The notes: a model not told the origin generated them from the sequence alone. A DNA stretch of 64,000 nt from Agelas oroides (GCA_949130485.1 OX422191.1:1057441-1121440); one strand, 5' to 3'. Positions 62,501-63,577 are shown, counted from the first letter of the stretch. A program made the numbers and translations.

Positions 62501-63577
62501 AGTGTGGGGCTCGCTCAGGCTCGCCCCAATCATGTGTGACTAGCCTGTCACCTTAGAAATGCTTGGTGGTTACACAGAGGGCCTCACTAAACCACAGAGC
62601 TGTCAAAATGGAGGGCATGGGGCATGCACAGGAATGGGCACTTGCTTGTATATACATTTACAGTAGTATACAAGGAAAATATACCATCACTATTCTAAAA
62701 TCTGGCTTCCGCTAGAATAGATTCACAAAAAACTCTAAGAACCGAATCTCTTCCACTATATCAGATTCATCACTGCAATGGAAGCACATCTTCTAAGAAA
62801 ATCACTCCACGCACGGAGGCCTCCTTACCTCAGTGTTTCAACTGCTTGCAGTACAAAGACACTTTCCCTGAAGTGTGCAAGTGCAGAGTGCAGGGGACTT
62901 CCACCCTCTGTGGTCTTTTCTTCATACTTGTTTTGATAAGAACGCCACCTGGGTGCACTATACAATGCCTCTGCCAGTGACTTCAGGAGTGTTGTTTTGA
63001 TAAGAACGTTTCCTGGTGCACTAAACAGCTTCTCTCTGCCCATGACTTCGCTGTTTTTTTTTTTTGTTGTTGTTGCTGTTGAGAACGCTTCATGGTACCT
63101 ACTCTTTCGCTAAATTGGATTCACTCGAAAATACTAGTGCAGCAGCCTTCCGCATAATTGGATTAGCAAAAATCCCAAGAATTGAATTTCTTCTGCTAGA
63201 TTGGATCTACTGTTCTATTAGAATAATGACGGTATTTTAAGAAAAACAATGAACACAATTGATTCCTTGTTGTCAAACACAATATATTTTGATATTCACA
63301 TTCAGTCGTTGGTCACAAATGGGGAGCTCTTATTAGAGCTGTGATCTTGAGTCAGGAATGCACACAACCATCCATGCAAATGTTTCCAAGTGTCTCCTAA
63401 TATTTCAACATAGGACTGGTAATGACACTATGGTTGCATGTGTATATGCATTTCTTAAAAACAAGACCTGAATGGCTGACTCACCTGCTTAGCTTAAGCT
63501 TCTGTAGGCTCTGGTTCACCTGGAAAACTCTTACCAGTGCACACACACCTTCAGCTGAGATCTTGTTGTCCTTGAGG
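528..63577 (-). CDS. NLR-type LRR exon array (one or more genes, incomplete)
   Basis: Forty-eight minus-strand exons each encode one repeat of the form L-x-N-x-I-x-D-x-G-A-x-x-L-A-x-A-L-x-x-N-x-S-L-x-x-L. This is the 28-residue ribonuclease-inhibitor-like LRR of NLR proteins, a curved ligand- or partner-binding surface usually found in cytosolic immune sensors. Every exon starts with the last base of a split codon and ends with the first two bases of the next, so any exon can be skipped, duplicated or reordered without a frameshift. Total coding length is 4089 nt with no stop. No start codon, NACHT or CARD exon was found, and the array appears to run past the right edge. It could be one giant gene, several genes, or an exon reservoir with alternative splicing; two possible last exons (25.5 and 43.1 kb) favour more than one transcript end. 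The LRR identity is secure; the gene boundaries are not. Confidence 0.75.
612..1453. repeat. type I intron unit
   Basis: Intron with the standard order seen through the array, in plus-strand direction. It begins with GAGATGAGAGGTGGTTCAAC, then a short palindromic stretch around 715-735 (CAGACACTATGTGTCAG). A TATA-like GC-rich module (TTAATATAAGCAGAGGGCGG) follows at about 788. Next come the AAGATGGCTGTCCCTC region at about 1096 and the SLVPRF-type repeat at about 1250-1425. Open frames in it are short and lie in repeat DNA, so I do not call genes. Confidence 0.75.
1454..1537 (-). CDS. LRR exon, class A
   Basis: 84 nt, phase 2-2. Core LSQNQISGKGARELAAALQ then VSQSLQTL, with GK replacing DE. 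Donor GTGAGT, acceptor TCTGCAG. Paralogue of 39867-39950 in the duplicated block. Confidence 0.88.
1884..2040. mobile_element. foldback (long inverted repeat) element
   Basis: The left arm contains GTCGGTCAGCCTCTCG and CTCCGGGAATC. The right arm carries the complements GATTCCCGGAGG and CGAGAGGCTGACCGAC. The loop is short (about 1956-1983). The left arm here has an extra insertion near 1912-1920 compared with the copy at 16.8 kb. No coding capacity. Confidence 0.7.
2716..2966 (+). pseudogene. LINE reverse-transcriptase fragment
   Basis: An open stretch on the plus strand contains KAFDSVDHYCLWKKL and later LSNHEVTDQFRCEVGVRQ. These match two landmarks of non-LTR retrotransposon reverse transcriptases: the KAFDSVDH motif and the conserved block ending G-V-R-Q, normally followed by G-C-P-L-S-P. 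The catalytic Y-x-D-D part and everything after GVRQ are missing; the sequence passes straight into the intron repeat. It is a dead fragment, duplicated at 41129-41379. Confidence 0.8.
3172..3255 (-). CDS. LRR exon, class A
   Basis: 84 nt, phase 2-2. LSWNQISDEGARELAVALQ then VNQSLQTL, identical in sequence to 528-611, so a recent copy or gene conversion. GTGAGT donor, TATGCAG acceptor. Confidence 0.88.
3256..4131. repeat. type I intron unit (best reference copy)
   Basis: An uninterrupted 876 bp intron. The TATA-like module is at about 3434, the GTGTACATGTGCACACATGT segment at about 3609, and AAGATGGCTGTCCCTCCCTC at about 3770. The SLVPRF-type repeat is at 3926-4110, immediately beside the next LRR donor. 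With one exon it makes the 0.96 kb array period. Confidence 0.8.
4132..4215 (-). CDS. LRR exon, class A
   Basis: 84 nt, phase 2-2. Core FSQNEISDEGAHELAAALQ. The first full codon is TTC instead of the usual CTC, a conservative L to F change. The last split codon begins TA. Donor GTGAGT (exon end CTATA). Confidence 0.86.
4216..5095. repeat. type I intron unit
   Basis: An 880 bp intron with the same order of sub-segments as 3256-4131; TATA-like module at about 4397. No independent gene seen. Confidence 0.75.
5096..5179 (-). CDS. LRR exon, class A
   Basis: 84 nt, phase 2-2. LSLNQIKDEGARELAAALQ then VNQRLQTL. Two unusual replacements are S to K after the NQI and S to R in NQSL. Donor GTGAGT, acceptor TCTGCAG. 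Confidence 0.87.
5180..6465. repeat. type I intron with inserted 0.37 kb element
   Basis: The standard intron unit runs to about 6033 and is then interrupted by a 0.37 kb element (6034-6400). It resumes with a second copy of the last roughly 45 bp of the unit (GAGTGTACACAACCATTGCT at 5983 and again at 6402). Confidence 0.7.
6034..6400. mobile_element. 0.37 kb insertion, DNA-transposon-like end
   Basis: This insertion contains GGTGTCCTTTAAGAGAGG and TTCCACTGTACTCCCGG. From memory this resembles ends of DNA transposons common in invertebrates (AGTGGAACCTC followed by GGACACC), but I could not match it to a named family. Copies are at 31035, 49121 and 56970. It is flanked by a duplicated piece of the host repeat rather than a clean short target duplication. 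Confidence 0.5.
6466..6549 (-). CDS. LRR exon, class A
   Basis: 84 nt, phase 2-2. LWSNQISDEGARGLASALQ then VNKSLQTL. LWSN replaces LSxN, as LWNN does in the exon at 49560. Acceptor TATGCAG, donor GTGAGT. Confidence 0.87.
6550..7196. repeat. left part of a type I intron unit
   Basis: Standard intron unit up to GAAATTAAG, where the 3.26 kb inverted-repeat element is inserted. The remainder of the unit continues at 10454. Confidence 0.75.
8039..8544. mobile_element. TA-flanked 0.5 kb MITE with TGTACGAAT repeats
   Basis: Imperfect inverted ends (left CAGGAATATAATTCGTACA, right TGTACGAATTATTAGAAATT then CTACAG) lie between TA dinucleotides at 8037 and 8545. Several internal copies of TGTACGAAT occur. 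No coding capacity. Boundaries depend on an imperfect alignment of the ends. Confidence 0.55.
8901..8982. repeat. inverted repeat (24 bp arms)
   Basis: TATAACCCGTTACCTAGGCA (8901-8920, then ACAT) pairs with ATGTTGCCTAGGTAACAGG at 8959 onward; one mismatch (CCCG against CAGG). The loop is about 34 bp. Confidence 0.75.
8983..9088. repeat. palindromic hairpin element (106 bp)
   Basis: Arms TAATAGTTAAATCCCTCCCT (8983) and AGGGAGGGATTTAACTATTA (ending 9088) are exact complements. Inside, ATTGGTGTC and GACACCAAT form a second stem. It abuts the hairpin at 8901-8982 with no gap. Confidence 0.8.
9491..9576. repeat. diverged relative of the 18.3 kb palindrome
   Basis: GTTGGCATTGTTATTCGTGC and ACTCGTAACAATACAGATGG match, in reverse complement, the centre of the palindrome at 18341-18485. 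GGTATACCGG at its left is also shared. This shows a dispersed family. Confidence 0.55.
10454..10670. repeat. right part of the interrupted type I intron unit
   Basis: TGCATGCGCAAACAGTGGAT through the SLVPRF-type repeat up to the next LRR donor; the continuation of the unit broken by the 3.26 kb element. Confidence 0.75.
10671..10754 (-). CDS. LRR exon, class A
   Basis: 84 nt, phase 2-2. LSRNQISDEGAHELAAALQ then VNQSLQTL. Donor GTGAGT, acceptor TCTGCAG. It begins a partial cassette that continues with the exons at 12541, 13428 and 15363. Confidence 0.88.
11090..11583. mobile_element. TA-flanked MITE, CCGTATAGCGGG family, short form
   Basis: Inverted ends of about 40 bp share TATAGCGGGAAATTTT, GAGGGGTCCAATTTTCGC and their complements. 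Outermost bases have decayed (CTGTATAG left, CTATATGG right). It is 494 bp and lacks about 115 bp present in the 609 bp copies. TA-type target duplication is proved by the empty sites at 26214 and 43716. Confidence 0.8.
11656..12349. mobile_element. TA-flanked MITE, CCGTAGAATC family
   Basis: Left end CCGTAGAATCAAGTTATCAG and right end CTAATAACCCGATTCTACAG are inverted relatives bordered by TA. It is 694 bp and has no transposase. Five more copies sit at the equivalent place in every cassette-type intron. Confidence 0.75.
12541..12624 (-). CDS. LRR exon, class B
   Basis: 84 nt, phase 2-2. LSNKTISDKGACALSAALQ then VNQSLQEL. GTGAGT donor, TCTGCAG acceptor. The intron acceptor side differs from class A (ACAACAAAAGAAGGAAGGAG on the plus strand), so this class has its own intron lineage. 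Confidence 0.87.
12625..13427. other. intron between class B and class C exons
   Basis: Unique to the cassette. Right half carries the old dispersed segment CATTGTGGTCAAACAAAATA ... GTTGTTGGCCACAAATAG ... ACCATCCATGCATG, which also occurs, diverged, near 15155, 17630 and 19650. No exon seen. Confidence 0.6.
13428..13511 (-). CDS. LRR exon, class C
   Basis: 84 nt, phase 2-2. LSKDEITDELVCALVRELQ then VNQSHQKL. DELV replaces the usual DEGA, losing the glycine after the loop, and H replaces L in NQSL, so this repeat is structurally diverged. GTGAGT donor, TCTGCAG acceptor. Confidence 0.84.
13512..15362. other. cassette intron with GGGGCGAGCC element
   Basis: A 1.85 kb intron. It contains the 545 bp inverted-repeat element at 13937-14481. 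Further on is a thymine tract followed by TTGTTGTTTTTGCTGTTGAG at about 14941-14970, and the old GTCGTTGGTCACAAATGGGG segment near 15185. No exon is supported. Confidence 0.65.
13937..14481. mobile_element. 0.55 kb element with TGGGGCGAGCCTGAGCGAG ends
   Basis: Left TGGGGCGAGCCTGAGCGAG is the exact complement of right CTCGCTCAGGCTCGCCCCA. AATCAT lies just outside both ends (two bases apart on the left), suggesting a short target duplication. Near the right end is a CAAACCAA-type tandem repeat. Five copies are in the window; the equivalent intron at 28.8 kb lacks it. Confidence 0.8.
15363..15455 (-). CDS. LRR exon, class D, chimeric (93 nt)
   Basis: 93 nt, phase 2-2. LSRNQISAEGVCTLVRVFQ then VNQSLQKLKLS. 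Its donor half and three extra codons match class D, but from CTGAGATCT outward the acceptor half and following intron are class A type (TCTGCAG, type I intron). This looks like recombination inside the exon. An alternative end at the class A position would need a non-GT donor. Confidence 0.82.
15456..16316. repeat. type I intron unit
   Basis: An 861 bp standard unit; TATA-like module at about 15632, SLVPRF-type repeat at about 16110-16290. No gene seen. Confidence 0.75.
16317..16400 (-). CDS. LRR exon, class A
   Basis: 84 nt, phase 2-2. LSWNEILDEGACELAASLQ then VNQSLQTL. L replaces S after NEI. GTGAGT donor, TCTGCAG acceptor (intron ends TGATATTCTGCAG). Confidence 0.87.
16401..17460. other. 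intron with foldback element and unique right half
   Basis: Type I intron start with TATA-like module near 16580, then a foldback element (16759-16916). From about 17040 the sequence is no longer like the array. A CAACTAAAACCAAACAACAG segment near 17310 is a distant relative of the SLVPRF-type repeat. Confidence 0.6.
16759..16916. mobile_element. foldback element (68 bp arms)
   Basis: Arms 16759-16826 and 16849-16916 pair almost fully (GTCGGTCAGCCTCTCG against CGAGAGGCTGACCGAC; GGGAATCATCCTCT against AGAGGATGATTCCC). The loop is only about 22 bp. The same element is at 20973-21130. Confidence 0.78.
17461..17544 (-). CDS. LRR exon, class B-like
   Basis: 84 nt, phase 2-2. LSRNKITDKGACAIATALQ then VNQSLQEL. 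Donor GTGAGT; acceptor CCTCCTGCAG. A single diverged copy, not found elsewhere in the window. Confidence 0.86.
17545..17897. other. short unique intron
   Basis: 353 bp between two diverged LRR exons. It carries an old copy of the GTGGTCAAACACAATATAAT / GTTGGCCACAAATGATG segment and nothing else recognisable. Confidence 0.6.
17898..17987 (-). CDS. LRR exon, 90 nt, class C/D-like
   Basis: 90 nt, phase 2-2. LSKNGISDERVCVLVEALQ then VNQSHQKLKL. Two extra codons at the donor end, and the only GTAAGT donor among the LRR exons (all others GTGAGT). Acceptor TCTGCAG. Confidence 0.84.
18341..18485. repeat. 145 bp near-perfect palindrome
   Basis: TTATCACCATAGTACGAAGC at the left pairs with GCTTGGTACTATGGTGATAA at the right. 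CTATACCGG, CGAGTTTGTTGCC and GTTAC also pair with their complements. The loop is about 15 bp. A related sequence is at 9491-9576, so this is probably a small foldback transposon. Confidence 0.82.
18535..18652. repeat. 31 bp tandem repeat, about 4 copies
   Basis: The unit begins CGTGACTTGTAGTACCTGAT and continues ACGGATTCTCG. Copies start near 18536, 18568, 18599 and 18629; the third lacks one base and the fourth is degraded (TAAAAAATACGG). Confidence 0.85.
19793..19873 (-). CDS. LRR exon, 81 nt, diverged
   Basis: 81 nt, still phase 2-2. LRNNEISADGVLVLAGALV then VNKNLKL. One codon shorter than the rest near the donor. Acceptor is GCACTTCTGCAG, donor GTGAGT. The most diverged intact LRR in the window. 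Confidence 0.8.
19874..20544. other. unique intron
   Basis: 671 bp. An old copy of the TTGGTCACAAATGAGGAGCT segment lies near 20005. The rest is unique and I see no exon or element in it. Confidence 0.55.
20545..20628 (-). CDS. LRR exon, class A
   Basis: 84 nt, phase 2-2. ISQNHISDEGARELAAALR then VNQSLQTL. The first full codon is ATC (I for L). Donor GTGAGT, acceptor TCTGCAG. It restarts the 0.96 kb array after the diverged stretch. Confidence 0.86.
20629..22152. other. type I intron with foldback and 0.8 kb unique segment
   Basis: Unit start and TATA-like module near 20795, then the foldback (20973-21130), then unique sequence from about 21150 to 21940. The unique part has two copies of AACTAGGGGCAAA (about 21438 and 21771). 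The SLVPRF-type repeat resumes at about 21945. An 89-codon open frame at 21714-21983 runs from the unique part into the repeat and is not supported as a gene. Confidence 0.6.
20973..21130. mobile_element. foldback element (68 bp arms)
   Basis: Same element as 16759-16916, with arms 20973-21040 and 21063-21130. Right arm has AATAAGAGGCTG where others have AACGAGAGGCTG. Confidence 0.75.
22153..22236 (-). CDS. LRR exon, class A
   Basis: 84 nt, phase 2-2. LSVNQISDEGAHELAAALQ then VNQSLQTL. Donor GTGAGT, acceptor TATGCAG. Confidence 0.88.
22237..23101. repeat. type I intron unit
   Basis: 865 bp standard unit; TATA-like module near 22408. The end of the SLVPRF-type repeat has a small deletion (AGGTACACCTCTGCAGTAGG instead of AGTGTACACCTCTTAAGAAG). 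Confidence 0.75.
23102..23185 (-). CDS. LRR exon, class A
   Basis: 84 nt, phase 2-2. LSLNQISDEGARELAASLQ then VNQSLQTL. Donor GTGAGT, acceptor TCTGCAG. Confidence 0.88.
23186..24063. repeat. type I intron unit
   Basis: 878 bp standard unit; TATA-like module near 23367. No gene seen. Confidence 0.75.
24064..24147 (-). CDS. LRR exon, class A
   Basis: 84 nt, phase 2-2. LSWNEISAEGARELAVALR then VNQSLQTL. The exon ends CTAAT rather than CTAAA or CTAGA, so the split codon encodes a different residue. Donor still GTGAGT. Confidence 0.86.
24148..25021. repeat. type I intron unit
   Basis: 874 bp standard unit; TATA-like module near 24327. No gene seen. Confidence 0.75.
25022..25105 (-). CDS. LRR exon, class A
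   Basis: 84 nt, phase 2-2. LSWNQISDEGARELAAALQ then VNHSLQTL (H for Q). Donor GTGAGT. It is the last exon before the block shared with 42.8 kb. Confidence 0.88.
25520..25679 (-). CDS. possible terminal exon with acidic tail
   Basis: Downstream of an acceptor (TTTATTTATAG) the minus strand reads one base, then VEGAIRYGLDSPVEESDEET and DETAPDGYQATIVSAQGWID, ANVAELPPLTIS and a TAG stop: 52 codons plus stop. The one-base entry is exactly what a phase-2 LRR donor needs, so splicing from the exon at 27193 would end the protein in a short acidic tail. I do not recognise the peptide in any family. The last dozen residues run into the foldback-related sequence. It could instead be an alternative last exon, or chance. 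Confidence 0.45.
26286..27004. mobile_element. TA-flanked MITE, CCGTAGAATC family
   Basis: 719 bp; ends CCGTAGAATCGGGTTATCAG and CCCGATTCTACAG bordered by TA. It carries a short local duplication around GGATCACTTTGCAAATAAC (about 26487-26530). Confidence 0.75.
27193..27276 (-). CDS. LRR exon, class B
   Basis: 84 nt, phase 2-2. LSYKKISDKGACALCAALQ then VNQSLQEL. Donor GTGAGT, acceptor TCTGCAG. It is the exon that would splice to 25520-25679 if that exon is used. Confidence 0.87.
27277..28324. other. intron between class B and class C exons
   Basis: 1.05 kb. An open frame on the plus strand at 27479-27823 is present in other cassettes with frameshifts and a changing end, so it is not treated as a gene. 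CATTGTGGTCAAACAAAATA segment near 28070. Confidence 0.55.
28325..28408 (-). CDS. LRR exon, class C
   Basis: 84 nt, phase 2-2. LSENKITDELVCALVRELQ then VNQSHQKL. ENK replaces KDE of the other class C copies. Donor GTGAGT. Confidence 0.85.
28409..29720. other. cassette intron lacking the GGGGCGAGCC element
   Basis: 1.31 kb. At 28805-28825 the sequence reads AAAGTAGTATCATGTGTGAC, where four relatives carry a 552-557 bp element. A direct duplication of about 71 bp (TTTTGATAAGAACGTTTCCT twice, at 29167 and 29229) is present. Confidence 0.6.
29721..29813 (-). CDS. LRR exon, class D (93 nt)
   Basis: 93 nt, phase 2-2. LKDNKISAEGVCALVRVFQ then VNQSLQKLKLS. Three extra codons before the GTGAGT donor lengthen the repeat. 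Acceptor CTTCTTCAG rather than TGCAG. Identical in peptide to 47801, 55641 and 63485. Confidence 0.85.
30443..30479 (-). pseudogene. dead LRR exon remnant
   Basis: GGCTGGACTC followed by ATTGTATCTCC and then TGATCTTGTTCAAACTAAGG resembles the two ends of an LRR exon with about 47 bp lost from the middle. The donor GT is changed (ATGAGT) and the acceptor is decayed (GCCTTAG context). The same remnant is in all three cassettes. Confidence 0.65.
30555..30572. repeat. poly-C tract, 18 bp
   Basis: On the minus strand this is a run of 18 G beginning 11 nt after the end of the LRR exon at 30584, right behind its GTGAGT donor. Equivalent runs are 24 and 28 bases in the other cassettes. Confidence 0.9.
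30584..30667 (-). CDS. LRR exon, B-like, beside poly-G
   Basis: 84 nt, phase 2-2. LSYNQISDEGACKFAGALQ then VNQNLQEL. Donor GTGAGTTTTTC is followed at once by the G run. Acceptor TCTGCAG. Confidence 0.87.
30668..31473. other. intron with SLVPRF-type repeat and 0.37 kb element
   Basis: 806 bp: short unique start, adenine run near 30720, SLVPRF-type repeat (30850-31034), then a copy of the 0.37 kb element. Confidence 0.65.
31035..31397. mobile_element. 0.37 kb insertion element
   Basis: Copy of 6034-6400; contains GGGGTGTCCTTTAAGAGAGG and ends before GTTACGAGTGTACACAACC, a repeat of flanking host sequence. Confidence 0.5.
31474..31557 (-). CDS. LRR exon, class A
   Basis: 84 nt, phase 2-2. LSQNQISDEGARELAAALQ then VNQSLQTL. 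This is the class A consensus. It differs markedly from the equivalent exon at 49560 (LWNNQITDEGA), so exons were exchanged between cassettes. Confidence 0.88.
31558..32433. repeat. type I intron unit
   Basis: 876 bp standard unit inside cassette 1; TATA-like module near 31736. Confidence 0.75.
32434..32517 (-). CDS. LRR exon, class A
   Basis: 84 nt, phase 2-2. LSRNQISAKGARELAAALQ then VNQSLQTL. AK replaces DE. Same peptide at 50520 and 58358. Confidence 0.88.
32854..33462. mobile_element. TA-flanked MITE, CCGTATAGCGGG family, 609 bp
   Basis: Starts CCGTATAGCGGGAAATTTTC and ends with the complement (CCCGCTATACGG), bordered by TA on both sides. Ends of about 40 bp pair. No transposase; a non-autonomous Tc1/mariner-like target preference is inferred from TA. 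Confidence 0.85.
33535..34230. mobile_element. TA-flanked MITE, CCGTAGAATC family
   Basis: 696 bp; ends CCGTAGAATCAGGTTATCAG and ACCCGATTCTACAG with TA borders. Confidence 0.77.
34419..34502 (-). CDS. LRR exon, class B
   Basis: 84 nt, phase 2-2. LSNKTISDEGACALSAALQ then GNQSLQEL (G for V). Same peptide at 52504 and 60342. Donor GTGAGT. Confidence 0.87.
34503..35541. other. intron between class B and class C exons
   Basis: 1.04 kb, no exon or element; CATTGTGGTCAAACAAAATA segment near 35280. Confidence 0.6.
35542..35625 (-). CDS. LRR exon, class C
   Basis: 84 nt, phase 2-2. LSKDEITDELVCALVRELQ then VNQSHQKL, same peptide as 13428. Confidence 0.85.
35626..37485. other. cassette intron with GGGGCGAGCC element
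   Basis: 1.86 kb. Contains the 557 bp element (36050-36606). Lacks the 71 bp duplication found in most other copies, like the 14.9 kb copy. Confidence 0.6.
36050..36606. mobile_element. 0.56 kb element with TGGGGCGAGCC ends
   Basis: Copy of 13937-14481; right end has one mismatch (CTCAGGCTTGCCCCA). Tandem CAAACCAA repeats lie near 36512-36545. Confidence 0.8.
37486..37578 (-). CDS. LRR exon, class D, chimeric (93 nt)
   Basis: 93 nt, phase 2-2. LSWNQISADGVCALVRVFQ then VNQSLQKLKLS. Like 15363, the donor half is class D while the acceptor half and intron are class A. It marks the junction between cassette 1 and the 0.96 kb array. Confidence 0.83.
37579..37946. repeat. shortened type I intron (368 bp)
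   Basis: The usual unit with about 500 bp deleted: it jumps from CACACAGTATCAGA straight to TATAACACGATAGTTCCCGA. The TATA-like module is therefore absent here. Confidence 0.75.
37947..38030 (-). CDS. LRR exon, class A
   Basis: 84 nt, phase 2-2. LSGNKISDEGARELAAALQ then VNQSLQTL. Donor GTGAGT, acceptor TCTGCAG. Confidence 0.88.
38031..38906. repeat. type I intron unit
   Basis: 876 bp standard unit; TATA-like module near 38207. Confidence 0.75.
38907..38990 (-). CDS. LRR exon, class A
   Basis: 84 nt, phase 2-2. LSLNQFKDKGACQLAAALQ then VNQSLQTL. F replaces the conserved I of NxI, and K replaces S. Confidence 0.86.
38991..39866. repeat. type I intron unit
   Basis: 876 bp standard unit; TATA-like module near 39168. 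Confidence 0.75.
39867..39950 (-). CDS. LRR exon, class A
   Basis: 84 nt, phase 2-2. LSQNQISGEGARELAAALQ then VNQSLQTL. Paralogue of 1454-1537 (GE here, GK there). Confidence 0.88.
40299..40452. mobile_element. foldback element
   Basis: Arms 40299-40370 and 40396-40452; copy of 1884-2040. Confidence 0.7.
41129..41379 (+). pseudogene. LINE reverse-transcriptase fragment
   Basis: Same fragment as 2716-2966, with KAFDSVDHYCLWKKL and the GVRQ end; one substitution (LLEQPRR for LLERPRR). It was duplicated with its block, not inserted twice. Confidence 0.8.
41587..41670 (-). CDS. LRR exon, class A
   Basis: 84 nt, phase 2-2. LSQNQISDEGARELAAALQ then VNQSLQTL, same peptide as 31474. Confidence 0.88.
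41671..42546. repeat. type I intron unit
   Basis: 876 bp standard unit; TATA-like module near 41848. Confidence 0.75.
42547..42630 (-). CDS. LRR exon, class A
   Basis: 84 nt, phase 2-2. LSESQISDEGAHGLAAALQ then VNQSLQTL. The conserved N of the LxxN asparagine ladder is S here. Confidence 0.86.
43066..43198 (-). CDS. possible terminal exon, frameshifted copy
   Basis: Same entry phase and peptide as 25520-25679 up to SAQGWID. Two extra bases (TATAG where the other copy has TAG) then change the end to AIM and a TAG stop; 43 codons plus stop. The acidic SPVEESDEETDE part is intact, so an open, phase-compatible tail survives in both copies. Confidence 0.4.
43788..44475. mobile_element. TA-flanked MITE, CCGTAGAATC family
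   Basis: 688 bp; ends CCGTAGAATCGGGTTATCAG and ACCCGATTCTACAG with TA borders. Confidence 0.75.
44661..44744 (-). CDS. LRR exon, class B
   Basis: 84 nt, phase 2-2. LSNKTISDEGACALNAALQ then GNQSLQEL. Donor GTGAGT. Confidence 0.87.
44745..45783. other. intron between class B and class C exons
   Basis: 1.04 kb, same content as 34503-35541; no exon. Confidence 0.6.
45784..45867 (-). CDS. LRR exon, class C
   Basis: 84 nt, phase 2-2. LSKDEITDELVCALVRDLQ then VNQSHQKL. RD for RE, shared with 53626 and 61464. Confidence 0.85.
45868..47800. other. cassette intron with GGGGCGAGCC element
   Basis: 1.93 kb; element at 46292-46848, roughly 71 bp duplication near 47240-47330, TTGTTGTTGTTGTTGCTGTT microsatellite near 47378. 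Confidence 0.6.
46292..46848. mobile_element. 0.56 kb element with TGGGGCGAGCC ends
   Basis: 557 bp with perfect 19 bp inverted ends; same location in its intron as the other copies. Confidence 0.82.
47801..47893 (-). CDS. LRR exon, class D (93 nt)
   Basis: 93 nt, phase 2-2. LKDNKISAEGVCALVRVFQ then VNQSLQKLKLS. TTCAG acceptor, GTGAGT donor. Confidence 0.85.
48523..48559 (-). pseudogene. dead LRR exon remnant
   Basis: Same decayed exon as 30443-30479, base for base in the visible part. Confidence 0.65.
48635..48658. repeat. poly-C tract, 24 bp
   Basis: Poly-G on the minus strand starting 11 nt past the LRR exon at 48670; six bases longer than in cassette 1. Confidence 0.9.
48670..48753 (-). 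CDS. LRR exon, B-like, beside poly-G
   Basis: 84 nt, phase 2-2. LSYNQISDEGACKFAGALQ then VNQNLQEL. Confidence 0.87.
48754..49559. other. intron with SLVPRF-type repeat and 0.37 kb element
   Basis: Copy of 30668-31473. Confidence 0.65.
49121..49483. mobile_element. 0.37 kb insertion element
   Basis: Copy of 6034-6400. Confidence 0.5.
49560..49643 (-). CDS. LRR exon, class A
   Basis: 84 nt, phase 2-2. LWNNQITDEGARELASALQ then VNQSLQTL. It resembles the exon at 6466 (LWSN, ASALQ) more than its cassette counterparts at 31474 and 57409, pointing to exon exchange. Confidence 0.87.
49644..50519. repeat. type I intron unit
   Basis: 876 bp standard unit; TATA-like module near 49820. Confidence 0.75.
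50520..50603 (-). CDS. LRR exon, class A
   Basis: 84 nt, phase 2-2. LSRNQISAKGARELAAALQ then VNQSLQTL. Confidence 0.88.
50939..51547. mobile_element. TA-flanked MITE, CCGTATAGCGGG family, 609 bp
   Basis: Same length as 32854-33462; one change in the right end (CCCACTATACGG). Confidence 0.85.
51620..52315. mobile_element. TA-flanked MITE, CCGTAGAATC family
   Basis: 696 bp; copy of 33535-34230. Confidence 0.77.
52504..52587 (-). CDS. LRR exon, class B
   Basis: 84 nt, phase 2-2. LSNKTISDEGACALSAALQ then GNQSLQEL. Confidence 0.87.
52588..53625. other. intron between class B and class C exons
   Basis: 1.04 kb, no exon or element. Confidence 0.6.
53626..53709 (-). CDS. LRR exon, class C
   Basis: 84 nt, phase 2-2. 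LSKDEITDELVCALVRDLQ then VNQSHQKL. Confidence 0.85.
53710..55640. other. cassette intron with GGGGCGAGCC element
   Basis: 1.93 kb; element at 54134-54685. A minus-strand frame at 54982-55200 ends at a GTAAGG-like site but is frameshifted in the 47.2 kb copy, so I do not call it. Confidence 0.6.
54134..54685. mobile_element. 0.55 kb element with TGGGGCGAGCC ends
   Basis: 552 bp. The left end has one change (CCTGAGCAAG), shared with 61972, so cassettes 2 and 3 descend from one copy. Confidence 0.8.
55641..55733 (-). CDS. LRR exon, class D (93 nt)
   Basis: 93 nt, phase 2-2. LKDNKISAEGVCALVRVFQ then VNQSLQKLKLS. Junction between cassettes 2 and 3. Confidence 0.85.
56363..56399 (-). pseudogene. 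dead LRR exon remnant
   Basis: Same remnant, with further changes (TTTTATCTCC; the former acceptor now reads GGCCATACAATG on the plus strand). Confidence 0.62.
56475..56502. repeat. poly-C tract, 28 bp
   Basis: The longest of the three, followed by TCCC before the donor region. On the minus strand the G run starts 15 nt after the exon at 56518, with a short GGG before it. Confidence 0.9.
56518..56601 (-). CDS. LRR exon, B-like, beside poly-G
   Basis: 84 nt, phase 2-2. LSYNQISDEGACKFAGALQ then VNQNLQEL. Confidence 0.87.
56602..57408. other. intron with SLVPRF-type repeat and 0.37 kb element
   Basis: Copy of 30668-31473. Confidence 0.65.
56970..57331. mobile_element. 0.37 kb insertion element
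   Basis: Copy of 6034-6400. Confidence 0.5.
57409..57492 (-). CDS. LRR exon, class A
   Basis: 84 nt, phase 2-2. LSQNKISDEGARELAAALR then VNQSLQTL. TATGCAG acceptor. Confidence 0.88.
57493..58357. repeat. type I intron unit
   Basis: 865 bp standard unit; TATA-like module near 57668. Confidence 0.75.
58358..58441 (-). CDS. LRR exon, class A
   Basis: 84 nt, phase 2-2. LSRNQISAKGARELAAALQ then VNQSLQTL. Confidence 0.88.
58777..59385. mobile_element. TA-flanked MITE, CCGTATAGCGGG family, 609 bp
   Basis: Left end CTGTATAGCGGG, right end CCCGCTATACGG, TA borders. Confidence 0.85.
59458..60153. mobile_element. TA-flanked MITE, CCGTAGAATC family
   Basis: 696 bp; copy of 33535-34230. Confidence 0.77.
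60342..60425 (-). CDS. LRR exon, class B
   Basis: 84 nt, phase 2-2. LSNKTISDEGACALSAALQ then GNQSLQEL. Confidence 0.87.
60426..61463. other. intron between class B and class C exons
   Basis: 1.04 kb, no exon or element. Confidence 0.6.
61464..61547 (-). CDS. LRR exon, class C
   Basis: 84 nt, phase 2-2. LSKDEITDELVCALVRDLQ then VNQSHQKL. Confidence 0.85.
61548..63484. other. cassette intron with GGGGCGAGCC element
   Basis: 1.94 kb; element at 61972-62528, roughly 71 bp duplication near 62935-63020. Confidence 0.6.
61972..62528. mobile_element. 0.56 kb element with TGGGGCGAGCC ends
   Basis: 557 bp; left end CCTGAGCAAG as in 54134. Confidence 0.8.
63485..63577 (-). CDS. LRR exon, class D (93 nt)
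   Basis: 93 nt, phase 2-2. LKDNKISAEGVCALVRVFQ then VNQSLQKLKLS. The most upstream exon in the window; intron sequence of a further cassette copy follows to the edge. Confidence 0.85.

Larger units (their letters stand above)
55641..63484. repeat. LRR cassette copy 3 (7.84 kb)
   Basis: Tandem with copy 2. Exons at 55641, 56518, 57409, 58358, 60342 and 61464, plus dead exon 56363. The start of a fourth copy (class D exon 63485) follows at the window edge. Confidence 0.85.
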